From Arcanobacterium_A bovis (GTDB lineage Bacteria > Actinomycetota > Actinomycetes > Actinomycetales > Actinomycetaceae), in NCBI RefSeq assembly GCF_042655305.1, contig NZ_JBHSLR010000009.1: a stretch of DNA of 64,000 nucleotides, one strand, 5' to 3'. Below the pieces are notes generated by a model. It saw only the letters and a program-made list of their open reading frames with translations. It was not told the DNA's origin and made no database searches. The position numbers and the translations under genes are program-made. Of the stretch, positions 26,014 to 35,078 are shown piece after piece (position 1 is the stretch's first letter; the number at the start of each line of letters is the position of its first letter).

Positions 26014-26646
26014 GTGAAAAGGATTGGAGTACTCGCTGTACAAGGCGCGTTCATAGAGCATTGTCACCGTTTGAAAGACATGGGGTTCGACGCAGTTGAA
26101 CTGCGAAATCATACCGATGCCGCGCAAGATTTAGACGGCCTCGTTCTTCCAGGCGGCGAAAGCACTGTGCAAAGCAAGCTCTTAAACGAGCTGGGCATGT
26201 TTGACCCACTGCGCGCGAAAATCACGGATGGAACACCCGTGCTTGGCACGTGTGCTGGGCTGATTTTGCTCGCACACAAGGTGGAAAACGGCAACGGGAG
26301 CGGCTTGGAACGTGCGACGACGACGTCTCGCGTACCGATCACAAGTTTCGCGAGTCTGCCGGTGACGGTGGTTCGCAACGCTTACGGCCGCCAGCTGGGA
26401 AGTTTCCACGCTACTGGCGTACTGCACAGTTCGGGTTCGTCGGGTTCATCAGAGGAAGTCTCCATTCCCATGACCTTCATTCGCGCACCCCATATCTCCG
26501 ACATTGGCGACGGTGTGGACACTATTGCGAGCCTAGCTGACGGTACGCCCGTGGCTGTTCAATACAAGAATCAGATTGGTATTACTTTCCACCCCGAGCT
26601 TGACGACGATCAGCAGCTATACTCGTTATTTGCCAGCATGTTGTAG
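26014..26646 (+). CDS. pdxT: Pyridoxal 5'-phosphate synthase, glutaminase subunit
   Basis: Class I glutamine amidotransferase delivering ammonia to PdxS. The 210 residues contain IGVLAVQGAFIEH, LVLPGGEST, the nucleophile cysteine in LGTCAGLILLA and the His-x-Glu pair in GITFHPELDDD. A Ser/Gly-rich insert lies near residue 140. It begins with GTG behind AGGAG. Probably co-transcribed with pdxS through the nested repeat. Confidence 0.96.
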   Translation: MKRIGVLAVQGAFIEHCHRLKDMGFDAVELRNHTDAAQDLDGLVLPGGESTVQSKLLNELGMFDPLRAKITDGTPVLGTCAGLILLAHKVENGNGSGLERATTTSRVPITSFASLPVTVVRNAYGRQLGSFHATGVLHSSGSSGSSEEVSIPMTFIRAPHISDIGDGVDTIASLADGTPVAVQYKNQIGITFHPELDDDQQLYSLFASML

Positions 26647-26753
26647 GATTCGGCGCGTTTGTAGATGTGCGAGCTGCATCGTGCCGGTGTGAAAACCCGC
26701 TTGGGTGGACGCAACGTTGCAGTAGGTGCAAACGGCGAGAAAGGTGAGCCCAA

Positions 26754-27437
26754 ATGCTCGAAGTTATTTGCCTCAATAGTACGGATGCGATTGCTGCCCA
26801 AGCAGGTGATGCTCAGCGCATCGAACTAGTTGGAACAATGGAGATGGACGGCCTTTCGCCAAGTCCACAGCTAGTACGTGAGGTGTGCTCCGCCGTCGAC
26901 ATTCCGGTGCGTGTTATGTTACGTACCCGCGATGGATTCGATGTGGATGGGAGCGCGGAGGTTGCACAGCTCGCTGCTCTTGCACAAGATTTTTACGACG
27001 CCGGTGCACAAGGGCTCGTGCTCGGATTCCTGCGGGATGGTCGTGTAGACGGCACTCGTATTGATGCTTTGCTGAGCTCGGTTGACAGTGAAAATCCAAC
27101 GTTTACATTCCACCGGGCAATCGATCATGCACGCAGCTATCAGCAAGCATGGGAAGATCTCGAGAGCTTGAACTTTGCTCCCGACACTGTGCTCACAGCT
27201 GGTTCAGCAGCCGGAGTCGCGGCAGGAATGAATAATCTGCTCAGCCTTGCAAAGACGAACCCTTGGGCTGCCCAACGCGTGCTCGTTGGCGGTGGGCTAA
27301 GTCTTGAGTTTATACCGTCGCTGCTCGAGGCGGGTTATCGCGACTTCCACGTCGGATCCAAAGTGCGTGACGGCGGGAGTTTTGACCGCCCGGTGCGTGC
27401 CGAGCTCGTGCAAAAGTGGGTTGATGCAGTCGGGTGA
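26754..27437 (+). CDS. cutC: CutC family protein
   Basis: A 227-residue TIM barrel of the CutC family, once linked to copper tolerance, but with no settled biochemical role. Typical segments are LEVICLNSTDAIAAQAGDAQRIEL, cut here as EVICLNSTDAI and AQRIELVGTMEMDGLSPS, then IPVRVMLRTRDGFDV, FTFHRAIDH and VLTAGSAAG. The ATG follows GAAAGGTGAG. It is downstream of pdxT by 107 bases with nothing notable in between, and converges on the NERD gene. Confidence 0.88.
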   Translation: MLEVICLNSTDAIAAQAGDAQRIELVGTMEMDGLSPSPQLVREVCSAVDIPVRVMLRTRDGFDVDGSAEVAQLAALAQDFYDAGAQGLVLGFLRDGRVDGTRIDALLSSVDSENPTFTFHRAIDHARSYQQAWEDLESLNFAPDTVLTAGSAAGVAAGMNNLLSLAKTNPWAAQRVLVGGGLSLEFIPSLLEAGYRDFHVGSKVRDGGSFDRPVRAELVQKWVDAVG

Positions 27438-27451
27438 GTGCTACCCAAGGA

Positions 27452-28207
27452 CTATTTGATCTTGGCCGTGTACCTGCATTTAGGGAACCCTGAACAGCCG
27501 CGGAATGTGCCGTTGCGTCCATTACGTTCGACTAGTTCGCCACCACACCACGGGCAGACCTGTCCGGCTTGGATGGCTTGGACAACTTCGAGATGCTTGG
27601 CAGCGACGTCATCCGTCTTCTTCATCGTCTCCAACTTTGCCGCAACTTTCTCGAATTGGGCATCGTCGAAACAAATATCCCGGCTCTCGAGCAACATCTT
27701 CATCGTTCGGACTGTATGCTGACGTTGGATAATGGTGAACGATTCAGTATTCTGCGGAACCTTCTTTAGTTCGCATCGCTCAGAGAACACAATGACGGAA
27801 TGAAAGCTTTCTCTGTCGATTTCCAGACCGGAAGCGAGCGCTTCTATATGGGATCGATTCTGCTTGATTGGGTTATAGAATCGGTGCTTGGTGCTGCTGC
27901 TTTGACTGGTGGTCCACTGCGTTTGATTCTCGGAGCCGAAAATCCACCCTGAGTAATTCTTACTTTCAAATACGAAGATGCCCTTTTCGTGCAGCATGAT
28001 CACGTCGATTTCCGCCATACGTCCACGATGGGGAACGTATATATTGCAAAATGTACGATACCGCCCAGGCACAGAACCTTTCTCTAAGGCATATTCTATG
28101 AGGTACTCGCCAATTTCACCGGTGTCTACAGTTTTTCCTCTGTCGATGGAGGCTTTGATTTTGATGAAGAGCGGCTGTTCTCCTTTGATAACGTTGCGAA
28201 GACTCAC
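27452..28207 (-). CDS. NERD-domain protein with C-terminal topoisomerase-type zinc finger
   Basis: 251 residues. The N-terminal half is a NERD (nuclease-related) domain with Glu in GEIGEYLIEYAL, Asp in AEIDVIMLHEKG and Glu-x-Lys in FVFESKNYSGWI, the catalytic set of the PD-(D/E)XK-like fold. The C-terminus has a four-cysteine zinc ribbon (CPWCGGEL ... RGCSGFPKC) like those at the end of topoisomerase I. This combination occurs in many bacteria without a known role; a DNA-processing function is plausible. GTG start with GGAGGATAG just ahead. It stands alone between convergent cutC and the AbiE pair. Confidence 0.88.
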   Translation of the reverse strand: MSLRNVIKGEQPLFIKIKASIDRGKTVDTGEIGEYLIEYALEKGSVPGRYRTFCNIYVPHRGRMAEIDVIMLHEKGIFVFESKNYSGWIFGSENQTQWTTSQSSSTKHRFYNPIKQNRSHIEALASGLEIDRESFHSVIVFSERCELKKVPQNTESFTIIQRQHTVRTMKMLLESRDICFDDAQFEKVAAKLETMKKTDDVAAKHLEVVQAIQAGQVCPWCGGELVERNGRNGTFRGCSGFPKCRYTAKIK

Positions 28208-28327
28208 CTATCCTCCATTCTTCGGTACGTTTGGGTTCATTTTATCCGTTTGATTCGCTGTTCGTGGAGGGTTCAAAGTAATTAATTGCCACTGGGGCTC
28301 TGCGAATAAAACGTGAACTAAGAACTA

Positions 28328-29220
28328 TTATTTCCTTGTCCACCTTAATTCTGACGGATCCCAAACTCCGTTCTCTAAATACTCGCCATAAATGGGTTCA
28401 TATAGCATACGGGCCAGATCTGATGCTGCGGAAATTGTTCTAAACGAACTCGGCAACCGCGTTTGAGCACAGAGTTTTGTAAACTGCCGTTGTTGGGCAA
28501 TTCCCCACTCACGCGGAACGCCAAACATTTTCGGCAATGTAATTCCTCGCACATTAGTTTCACGGCTTACACATTCCTTGAGTCTATGAGCATCAACCAA
28601 GCACGTAGTGGCATAGACGGCGATATCAACGAGATCCTTTACACGCGATGAGGGTCGTCCATCGTTATTTCAGTTAAAGCACAGAGCTTGTCCGCGAGCG
28701 CGTTTTCAACGGCGTAAACTAGATAGTCACACGTGACAAGCCCATCGATTTCAATTCGATCAGCAGGGGTAACTAATTCTGCAGTCTCAAGAGACAGGGC
28801 GTCAACGACAAGATCAATAGAGATCAGTTGCATACGCTTAACCCCAAGAACCGGTATGAACTTCACAGCGAGACCACTACGATACTCGTCATCCATTTTG
28901 ATTGGATGCGCACTCACAAACTCGAATGTTAGAAAGTCACCAAGATCAGTTTCAGCCAATCCAACGAGAGTTTCCAACGCCGCATCGAGGTCATCCTGTA
29001 TCCCAAGCAAGTCAATGTCACGCGTCATCCTTGCATCGGCGGTACGAGCTAGCAAAGACTGTCCGCCCTTGAGTATAAACGAATCATTACCATCATTGAA
29101 TATGCGGCAGAGAAATCTATGAAAATAGAAAGATGAAATGACACGGCCAGTATCCTGGACAGATGTCAAAGCAGTAGCCTTGACAGCCATCTCAAGTGCC
29201 GCAGCGCTTTTATACACCAT
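28328..29220 (-). pseudogene. AbiEii-type nucleotidyltransferase toxin, frameshifted
   Basis: The first frame (29220 to the stop at 28639-28641) codes a nucleotidyltransferase domain with FILKGGQSLLAR and the metal motif TRDIDLLG. It stops after DDPHRV. From 28643 the next frame continues VKDLVDIAVYATTCLVDAHR and runs to 28328 with WDPSELRW, the usual AbiEii C-terminus. The break falls in GCGTGTAAAG (reading leftward): removing one GT restores an uninterrupted protein of about 297 residues. So a 2-base tandem duplication (bases 28641-28644, ACAC on the plus strand) has split the gene. The start ATG overlaps the antitoxin stop by 11 bases and follows AAGGGGCGGC. AbiEii toxins transfer nucleotides to tRNA or proteins; this copy has lost its C-terminus unless slippage restores it. 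Confidence 0.85.
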
Positions 29221-29872
29221 TTTGCCGCCCCTTACCCTGTAGTCCTGAGTCCACAAGTAGTCCTCGATAGATCTCGACGGCTTCACCTTCTTCATAGTGG
29301 TCTTTCAGGAGGTTTAAGAGCTTATTGAAGTCGAAATCGCGGTTTACATATGAAGCATCCCGCAGCACGTCAGCCACGAGAGAAAGATCTTCGTCATCAA
29401 CAACGAGGTCAAATACTGTACGTTCGGGGCGTGTCACAGGCAAACCTTGAACAAACATCACATCACTGCGTGGAACGGCACGTTTAGCAAAGCTTACCGT
29501 GAGCTTTCTCGTATTAATTCTCTTCGGCGTATAAAGGCGATACGGAGATAGGTGCAAGTCACCAATTTCAAGCAGAGACGACGCTGTGGAGCCGCCAACA
29601 GCAATACCATCCCATTCAGCAACACCCATCCGCTCGTGGGTAAATTTTTCCGGTGCGGTAAGTTTCCATACCGCTGCGAGCTCATCTGTATACGAAAAGC
29701 CAGATCCAACCATACGGTAGGCTCCTCTCATAATCCTCACGATAAGATGTGCTTCCACGGCATCATGTAGCGCATCGCGAGGTATTCCCATACGCTCAGC
29801 TTGGGCAGTCGTGAAGACCCCCTCAGACTCCGAGAGGTGTGTAATAGTTTTCACATGATTCGAATTACCCAT
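29210..29872 (-). CDS. AbiEi-type antitoxin / transcriptional regulator (type IV toxin-antitoxin)
   Basis: A 220-residue antitoxin with an N-terminal winged helix (HLSESEGVFTTAQAERMGIP) and a C-terminal domain typical of AbiEi. The segments include RIMRGAYRM, VAEWDGIAVGGSTASSLLEIG, PYRLYTPKRIN and LPVTRPERTVFDLV. AbiEi proteins repress their own operon by binding inverted repeats and counter the partner toxin without stable complex formation. It is intact, upstream of the frameshifted toxin gene. A 14-bp inverted repeat with an embedded -10 box sits directly before the ATG, so the transcript has almost no leader. Confidence 0.88.
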   Translation of the reverse strand: MGNSNHVKTITHLSESEGVFTTAQAERMGIPRDALHDAVEAHLIVRIMRGAYRMVGSGFSYTDELAAVWKLTAPEKFTHERMGVAEWDGIAVGGSTASSLLEIGDLHLSPYRLYTPKRINTRKLTVSFAKRAVPRSDVMFVQGLPVTRPERTVFDLVVDDEDLSLVADVLRDASYVNRDFDFNKLLNLLKDHYEEGEAVEIYRGLLVDSGLQGKGRQNGV

Positions 29873-29907
29873 GTTGCAATTGTAGGCTATAAACCTACAA
29901 TTGCAAC
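29873..29907 (-). promoter_or_regulatory. AbiEi autoregulatory operator and promoter
   Basis: GTTGCAATTGTAGG (29873-29886) and CCTACAATTGCAAC (29894-29907) make a perfect 14-bp inverted repeat around seven bases. On the coding strand the centre reads TTTATAGCC, a likely -10 box about 13 bases before the start codon. Bound AbiEi would cover the promoter. Confidence 0.75.
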
Positions 29908-29977
29908 ACTTTTTCGGAGGATTCGCGTCGTCTCACGCCCCGCAAGAACTCCCCCACCGCTTGCAAAAGGCCCACAT

Positions 29978-30014
29978 AGTATTAATGCCATGCGTTCAGC
30001 ATGGCATTAATACT
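29978..30014 (-). terminator. Hairpin downstream of guaA
   Basis: A perfect 16-bp stem (29978-29993 with 29999-30014) and a five-base loop follow the guaA stop by about ten bases. No U-tract is present. Confidence 0.7.
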
Positions 30015-30024
30015 AACGAGCAAC

Positions 30025-31596
30025 CTACTCCCACTCGATTGTCCCTGGCGGCTTGGACGTGCAGTCCAGCACCACTCGGTTCACTTCGGCAACCTCATTG
30101 GTGATACGATTCGAAATCTTGGCAAGAAGATCGTAAGGCAAACGGCTCCAATCGGCACTCATAGCATCCTCAGACGACACCGGCCGCAAAACAATGGGAT
30201 GCCCGTAAGTACGTCCGTCACCTTGCACACCCACTGATCGCACATCCGCAAGCAATACCACTGGGCACTGCCAAATCTCGCGATCCAACCCTGCATTTGT
30301 CAGTTCTTCACGCACAATCAGATCTGCAGCCCGCAAAATCTCCAAACGCTCGCGCGTCACTTCGCCAATGATGCGGATTCCCAAACCAGGCCCTGGGAAC
30401 GGCTGACGCCACACCAGCTTCTCTGAAAGCCCAAGCTCAGCACCAATGGCACGAACTTCGTCCTTGAAAAGATCACGCAATGGCTCAACCAGTTCAAAGT
30501 TAAGATCCTCTGGCAAACCGCCCACATTATGGTGCGACTTAATATTTGCTGTACCTTCGCCGCCACCAGACTCAACAACGTCTGGGTAAAGCGTGCCTTG
30601 CACGAGGAACTTAACTTCGCGTCCCTCCGCACCGGCTTCCGCAATCAGTTTCCGCTGCGCCGCTTCGAACGAACGAATAAACTCGCGGCCAATAATCTTA
30701 CGCTTTTCCTCAGGTTCCGTTACGCCCGCGAGCGCAGTCAAGAAACGCTCTGATTCATCCACGGCCATGATCTTCATGCCACGAGCTTCTGCATAGTCAT
30801 TAATGACCTGCTCAGCTTCACCGCCGCGCAACAAACCGTGATCAACAAACACACAGGTGAGCTGATCGCCAATCGCACGATGCACGAGCGCTGCCGCAAC
30901 TGAGGAATCCACACCACCCGAAAGTGCGCAAATCACGAGCGAATCCCCCACTTGAGCACGAATTTTCTCAATCTGGTCTTCAATAATTCCTGACGAATCC
31001 CAGTTCGGTTCCAATCCGGCGCCATCGCGCAGGAAGCGCAAAATCATCTCATTGCCGCGCTCAGAGTGGACGACCTCAGGATGCCACTGCACGCCAAACA
31101 ACTTCGCGTCAACATTCTCAAAGGCCGCAACGGGAGCGCCCGGCGTCGTCGCAATGACGGTGAAACCCTGCGGCGCAACCGTGACGGCGTCTCCGTGACT
31201 CATCCACACGTTTTCGATGCCGTCGTCGCTCGGAAGCAATACGTTAGGGGCGACGACGTTCGCTTCGGTGGCACCGTATTCACGCTGTCCGGTTTGGGCG
31301 ACGACGCCGCCAAGGGCTTGCGCCATCTGCTGAAAACCGTAGCAAATACCCATCACAGGCACGCCAGCTTGCAAAAGCTGCGGGTCAAGAGCAGGTGACC
31401 CCTCGGCATAAACCGATGCCGGACCACCAGAAAGAATAATCGCTGCGGGATCCTTGGCGAGAATTTTTTCAACCGGCCACGAATGCGGTACCAATTCCGA
31501 GTAATATCCAACGTCACGCACGCGGCGTGCAATCAACTGGGCGTATTGGGCGCCATTATCAACCACTACAACTGGGCGAAGTTCATCTAAATTCAC
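30025..31596 (-). CDS. guaA: GMP synthase (glutamine-hydrolysing)
   Basis: Converts XMP to GMP. The 523-residue protein has an N-terminal class I amidotransferase domain with Cys in GICYGFQQMAQ and His-x-Glu in QWHPEV, an ATP pyrophosphatase domain with the P-loop LSGGVDSSVAA, and the C-terminal dimerisation domain ending DCTSKPPGTIEWE. It starts with GTG at 31596. With guaB and guaB3 in the same window, GMP synthesis is well represented, although the genes are not one operon. Confidence 0.98.
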   Translation of the reverse strand: MNLDELRPVVVVDNGAQYAQLIARRVRDVGYYSELVPHSWPVEKILAKDPAAIILSGGPASVYAEGSPALDPQLLQAGVPVMGICYGFQQMAQALGGVVAQTGQREYGATEANVVAPNVLLPSDDGIENVWMSHGDAVTVAPQGFTVIATTPGAPVAAFENVDAKLFGVQWHPEVVHSERGNEMILRFLRDGAGLEPNWDSSGIIEDQIEKIRAQVGDSLVICALSGGVDSSVAAALVHRAIGDQLTCVFVDHGLLRGGEAEQVINDYAEARGMKIMAVDESERFLTALAGVTEPEEKRKIIGREFIRSFEAAQRKLIAEAGAEGREVKFLVQGTLYPDVVESGGGEGTANIKSHHNVGGLPEDLNFELVEPLRDLFKDEVRAIGAELGLSEKLVWRQPFPGPGLGIRIIGEVTRERLEILRAADLIVREELTNAGLDREIWQCPVVLLADVRSVGVQGDGRTYGHPIVLRPVSSEDAMSADWSRLPYDLLAKISNRITNEVAEVNRVVLDCTSKPPGTIEWE

Positions 31597-31740
31597 AGAA
31601 CTAGCCTATCGGAGGCCACCGACGAGTGCGAAATAATTTCGCAAAATCTCATATGTGAACTTGGTTTTGTGTCACAAGGTGGATGACCCGCCGTCTTCCT
31701 TGGGTTTCAGCTGGGCTACGGCGTCTTGACAAGCTGTCTG

Positions 31741-31790
31741 CGCCGTCTTGCCAGCCTCAAGCCTTCGCCGTCTTGCTAACCTCAAGTCTC
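31741..31790. repeat. 25-bp tandem duplication across the mutT stop codon
   Basis: CGCCGTCTTGC-initial units at 31741 and 31766 are 25 bases long and match at about 21 positions; related CGTCTTG words continue leftward at 31688 and 31720. Because 25 is not a multiple of three, the next copy is read out of frame and ends the Nudix gene. Confidence 0.6.
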
Positions 31791-32173
31791 CGCCGCAGCT
31801 CCTCAATAATCGGAATATCGGCCGGCGCCCACTGCACGTCGAAAATCTCAGCTGCGCTGAGCCATCGGATTGCTTGATGCTCGGTCAGGCGGGGCGCAGT
31901 GCCAAGTATCGCGCATAAATACGCATCTAAACGCACCACGCCGAAGTCGTACTCATACTCAGAACGCGCCACGAAATCGCCAACTTCGGCGTCTGTCAGA
32001 AGTTCTTCGCGCAGCTCGCGCACCAATGCTTGCTGTGGAGTCTCGCCGTCTTCAATCTTTCCGCCCGGAAACTCCCAGTATCCTGCAAGAGAACGCCCCT
32101 CACCACGCTGAGCTGCGAGTATTTTTCCGTCACGAATAAATACTGCACCAACTACATGAATAATTTTCTTCAT
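31757..32173 (-). CDS. MutT-like Nudix hydrolase
   Basis: 138 residues that probably hydrolyse oxidised nucleoside triphosphates such as 8-oxo-dGTP. The Nudix box is intact in two overlapping parts, GGKIEDGETPQQ and ALVRELREEL. It begins IHVVGAVFIRDGKILAAQR, as in MutT. The C-terminus RLEVSKTAKA is created by the tandem repeat that also carries the stop. The ATG overlaps the rluA-type gene stop by four bases, so the pair is coupled. Confidence 0.9.
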   Translation of the reverse strand: MKKIIHVVGAVFIRDGKILAAQRGEGRSLAGYWEFPGGKIEDGETPQQALVRELREELLTDAEVGDFVARSEYEYDFGVVRLDAYLCAILGTAPRLTEHQAIRWLSAAEIFDVQWAPADIPIIEELRRRLEVSKTAKA

Positions 32174-33147
32174 GACAAACCTGCTATTTCTTCCGCCAAC
32201 AACGTCAGCTCCTGCCGAGAGTTAAAGCTACACGTTCGCCCACCAACCGGATCAACGAAACTCAAACGCGCAGCTAAGAGCTTCAAAAAGTGACCACGAT
32301 TCGCTTCATCTTCAATACTCAATCTCACTGGATAGAGTGGGTCGCCAAAAATCGCCGCTCCCACATGGTTCATTGTAGTGCGCAGTTGATGGGTGTAACC
32401 CGTCGTCGGTTTTAACACAAAACGGGCGTAACGGTGTTCATCGTCAACATAATCAAGCATCCGCACGTCAGTAACGCCGTTTGCCACTCCAAGCGGAGCA
32501 CAATCATCAACTACGTCAACGTGCATTTGCCCCTGTGGCCGATCAAGTCGGAACTGAAAATGATGCCACTGACGATCCGCAAACAACTCACCAGCCTGCG
32601 CAATCGCCTCGTATTCTTTTGCGATTTCTCTGCGCTGAAACATATCTTGATACAGGCTGCGATACTCAATTTTCTTTGTGAGTAGCACGAGCCCTGCGGT
32701 TTCGAGGTCTAAACGGTGCGCGCATACCAGCTCATCATTGGCAAACTGTCGACGCGCGGCTACAGTCACGGTATTAGCAACGTGCGAGCCACGCGGGATC
32801 GTCGCCATCCCATGCGGCTTGTCCACCACAATAAAACGTTCGTTTTCATAAACAACGTCAAGCTCAATCGGCACATCAGGTTCATCAAGTACCGGCCGAA
32901 ATATCCACACTCGGGAACGCGCCACGTAAGGCTCATCCGGACCCAAAACCACTCCGCCGTCGGCAAGAAAATCCCCGTGACGAAAGGCCTCCCACACGTC
33001 GTCGCCAAAGCGAAAATGTGCCCATTGCCCCAGCGTTTGCCAGTCCCCTTCGGGCAACACAATCCGCGATGCATTAACACCGCCCCGCAATGGCGGTCGT
33101 ACCTCACGTAGCCTGCGAGAACGCCGCAAATTCCGCTTTTTACGCAT
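32170..33147 (-). CDS. RluA-family pseudouridine synthase
   Basis: A 325-residue enzyme isomerising uridine in structured RNA, target unknown. A basic N-terminus (RKKRNLRRSRR) and a degenerate S4-like region precede the catalytic domain with VVDKPHGMATIPRG, the catalytic aspartate in CAHRLDLETAGL, KEYEAI, and GYTHQLRTTMNHVGAAIFGDP, cut here as THQLRTTMNHVG and IFGDPLYP. The ATG at 33147 follows AAGGGGAGAG; the longer frame adds 28 unlikely residues. Divergent from pta. Confidence 0.92.
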   Translation of the reverse strand: MRKKRNLRRSRRLREVRPPLRGGVNASRIVLPEGDWQTLGQWAHFRFGDDVWEAFRHGDFLADGGVVLGPDEPYVARSRVWIFRPVLDEPDVPIELDVVYENERFIVVDKPHGMATIPRGSHVANTVTVAARRQFANDELVCAHRLDLETAGLVLLTKKIEYRSLYQDMFQRREIAKEYEAIAQAGELFADRQWHHFQFRLDRPQGQMHVDVVDDCAPLGVANGVTDVRMLDYVDDEHRYARFVLKPTTGYTHQLRTTMNHVGAAIFGDPLYPVRLSIEDEANRGHFLKLLAARLSFVDPVGGRTCSFNSRQELTLLAEEIAGLS

Positions 33148-33394
33148 ACTCTCCCCTTCAAAACTCCACCGAAGCGTATCACGCAAATCACACGCAATAC
33201 GTGAGAAACCACAGAATTTCCAACTTAACACACATTTTCTAGGACATTGGTGCGAAGATGGAAGAGAAATAGGAAGCCGAGCGTAGCTTCACCACTCGCA
33301 CCGCACATGCGCAGTGGCGGCGACCAGCAGCGCAAGATAGCTGCCAGCAGTGCACAAGGAGTGTGCATAAGCTACCCGCGGTTTCACATTTATT

Positions 33395-33411
33395 GAAGCG
33401 GATCCCGCTTC
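33395..33411 (+). promoter_or_regulatory. Hairpin next to the pta ribosome site
   Basis: GAAGCGG, three bases, CCGCTTC form a seven-pair stem that ends one or two bases before GGGAGGA. It may shape ribosome access to pta. Confidence 0.4.
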
Positions 33412-33426
33412 AGGGAGGAAAATCTC

Positions 33427-35058
33427 GTGACGAAGAGCGTCTATTTGACCGCGGCAGAAGGAAATGCTGGAACCCGCGGAGTAGTTCAAGCATGCCTCGA
33501 AAAACTCAATGAGCACTACGAAAATTTGGGCGTATTCCGCGCTTTCACCAACGGTCCAATTGAGGACGATATCGCATTCCGCGAGCTCCTTGAAACCATT
33601 GGCCGTACCGAAGATCTTGGTGTTGCATGGGGAAGCACTCGTCAGGCTTTGGCTGCCGACGAAAACGAAGCAATGAACACCCTCGTCAAGCGCTACACCG
33701 ATTTCGCCCACAACTACGATGCTGTGCTCATCGTTGGTGTGCTCGACGGCGATCCGCTATTCCCTGGTGTACTTGCACGTACTGGCCGCGCAGCAGCTAA
33801 TTTGGGCACCTCGGTTCTTCCCATCCTCTCTGGCGCACTTCGCTCGAGCGAACAAATCGGCACCATTGCACACTTGGTCGCGAATGAAATTTCTGAGGAG
33901 CACGCTCCAATTTCAGGCATGATCATCACCGACGCCCCTGCCGATTTCACGAATAAGACTCCGCACGACGTCGATCACAATACGGTGATCTCGCTCCCTG
34001 ACGGCGGTCCACGCGAACTTGACGAACAAGCTGTGGAATCACTCAAAGCAGCTATGGAACATGGTTCAGACGTGATTACTCCGCTGAGCTTCACCGCTTC
34101 CCTCATTGGGCGCGCCCGCGCAAACCGCAAGCGTATCGTCTTGCCTGAATCGACAGACGATCGTATCTTGCTCGCAGCCGACGAACTGCTTGCCCGCGAA
34201 GTCGCTGATATTACGCTACTTGGCGATGCAGAAGCGATCCACGCCCGCGCCGCAGAACTCAAGCTCGATCTGACGCAGGCAACTATCGTGTCAAACGACG
34301 ATCCTGAGCTGCTGGATAAGTATGCGGCAGAATTTGCCCGTCTGCGCGAAAAGAAGGGCGTTACCTACGAGCAGGCTTATGAGACTGTCAAGGATCTTTC
34401 CTACTTCGGCACCATGATGGTTCACATGGGCGACGCCGATGGCATGGTTTCTGGTGCTATCAATACCACTGCTCACACAATCGTTCCGTCATTCCAGATC
34501 ATAAAGACGAAGCCGGGCGCCGATCTCGTATCCTCCTGCTTCTTGATGCTCATGGAAGATCGCGTCTACGTTTATGGAGACTGCGCCGTCACCACGAACC
34601 CAACGGTGGAACAGCTTGCGTCAATCGCTATTTCTTCGGCAGAAACCGCAGCTCAGTTCGGTGTTGATCCGCGTATCGCCATGCTGTCCTACTCCACGGG
34701 TACGTCTGGAAAAGGACCGGACGTGGACGCCGTCGTCGAAGCCACCAAGATCGTGCGTGAGCGTCGTCCCGATCTCGTTGTCGAAGGTCCGATCCAGTAC
34801 GACGCCGCTGTGGACGCGAAAGTTGCAGCCACCAAGCTCCCTGATTCCCCAGTTGCGGGCAAGGCGAACGTTTTCATCTTCCCGAACCTCAACGCTGGAA
34901 ATATCGGATACAAGGCTGTGCAGCGCTCTGCTGGCGCAGTCGCCGTCGGACCTGTTTTGCAAGGTCTCAATAAGCCTGTCAACGATCTCTCCCGTGGAGC
35001 GCTCGTTGAAGATATCGTCAATACTGTTGCCATTACTGCGATTCAAGCGCAAGGCTGA
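33427..35058 (+). CDS. pta: Phosphate acetyltransferase
   Basis: Exchanges acetyl-CoA and acetyl phosphate, feeding AckA for ATP and acetate. The 543-residue protein has a shortened N-terminal region (about 200 residues) related to the P-loop part of long Pta enzymes, but the expected Walker A glycine-lysine motif is absent (TAAEGNAGTRGVVQ). The C-terminal catalytic domain contains RIVLPESTDDRIL, MMVHMGDADGMVSGA, SYSTGTSGKGPD, VEGPIQYDAA and FPNLNAGNIGYKAVQR. It is shorter than the 690-710-residue type because no DRTGG domain is seen. GTG start behind GGGAGGA; ackA follows after 20 bases. Confidence 0.95.
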   Translation: MTKSVYLTAAEGNAGTRGVVQACLEKLNEHYENLGVFRAFTNGPIEDDIAFRELLETIGRTEDLGVAWGSTRQALAADENEAMNTLVKRYTDFAHNYDAVLIVGVLDGDPLFPGVLARTGRAAANLGTSVLPILSGALRSSEQIGTIAHLVANEISEEHAPISGMIITDAPADFTNKTPHDVDHNTVISLPDGGPRELDEQAVESLKAAMEHGSDVITPLSFTASLIGRARANRKRIVLPESTDDRILLAADELLAREVADITLLGDAEAIHARAAELKLDLTQATIVSNDDPELLDKYAAEFARLREKKGVTYEQAYETVKDLSYFGTMMVHMGDADGMVSGAINTTAHTIVPSFQIIKTKPGADLVSSCFLMLMEDRVYVYGDCAVTTNPTVEQLASIAISSAETAAQFGVDPRIAMLSYSTGTSGKGPDVDAVVEATKIVRERRPDLVVEGPIQYDAAVDAKVAATKLPDSPVAGKANVFIFPNLNAGNIGYKAVQRSAGAVAVGPVLQGLNKPVNDLSRGALVEDIVNTVAITAIQAQG

Positions 35059-35078
35059 GAAAAATAGAAAGTGTGTTC

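Noticed and set aside
28328..28600. The short reverse frame as an independent small gene
   Set aside because: Its sequence is the C-terminal part of the AbiEii toxin, and the frame extends upstream to the break at 28643 without a start.
31628..31642. Palindrome GCGAAATAATTTCGC upstream of guaA
   Set aside because: Single short AT-rich palindrome with no second copy or promoter boxes around it; insufficient to call a site.
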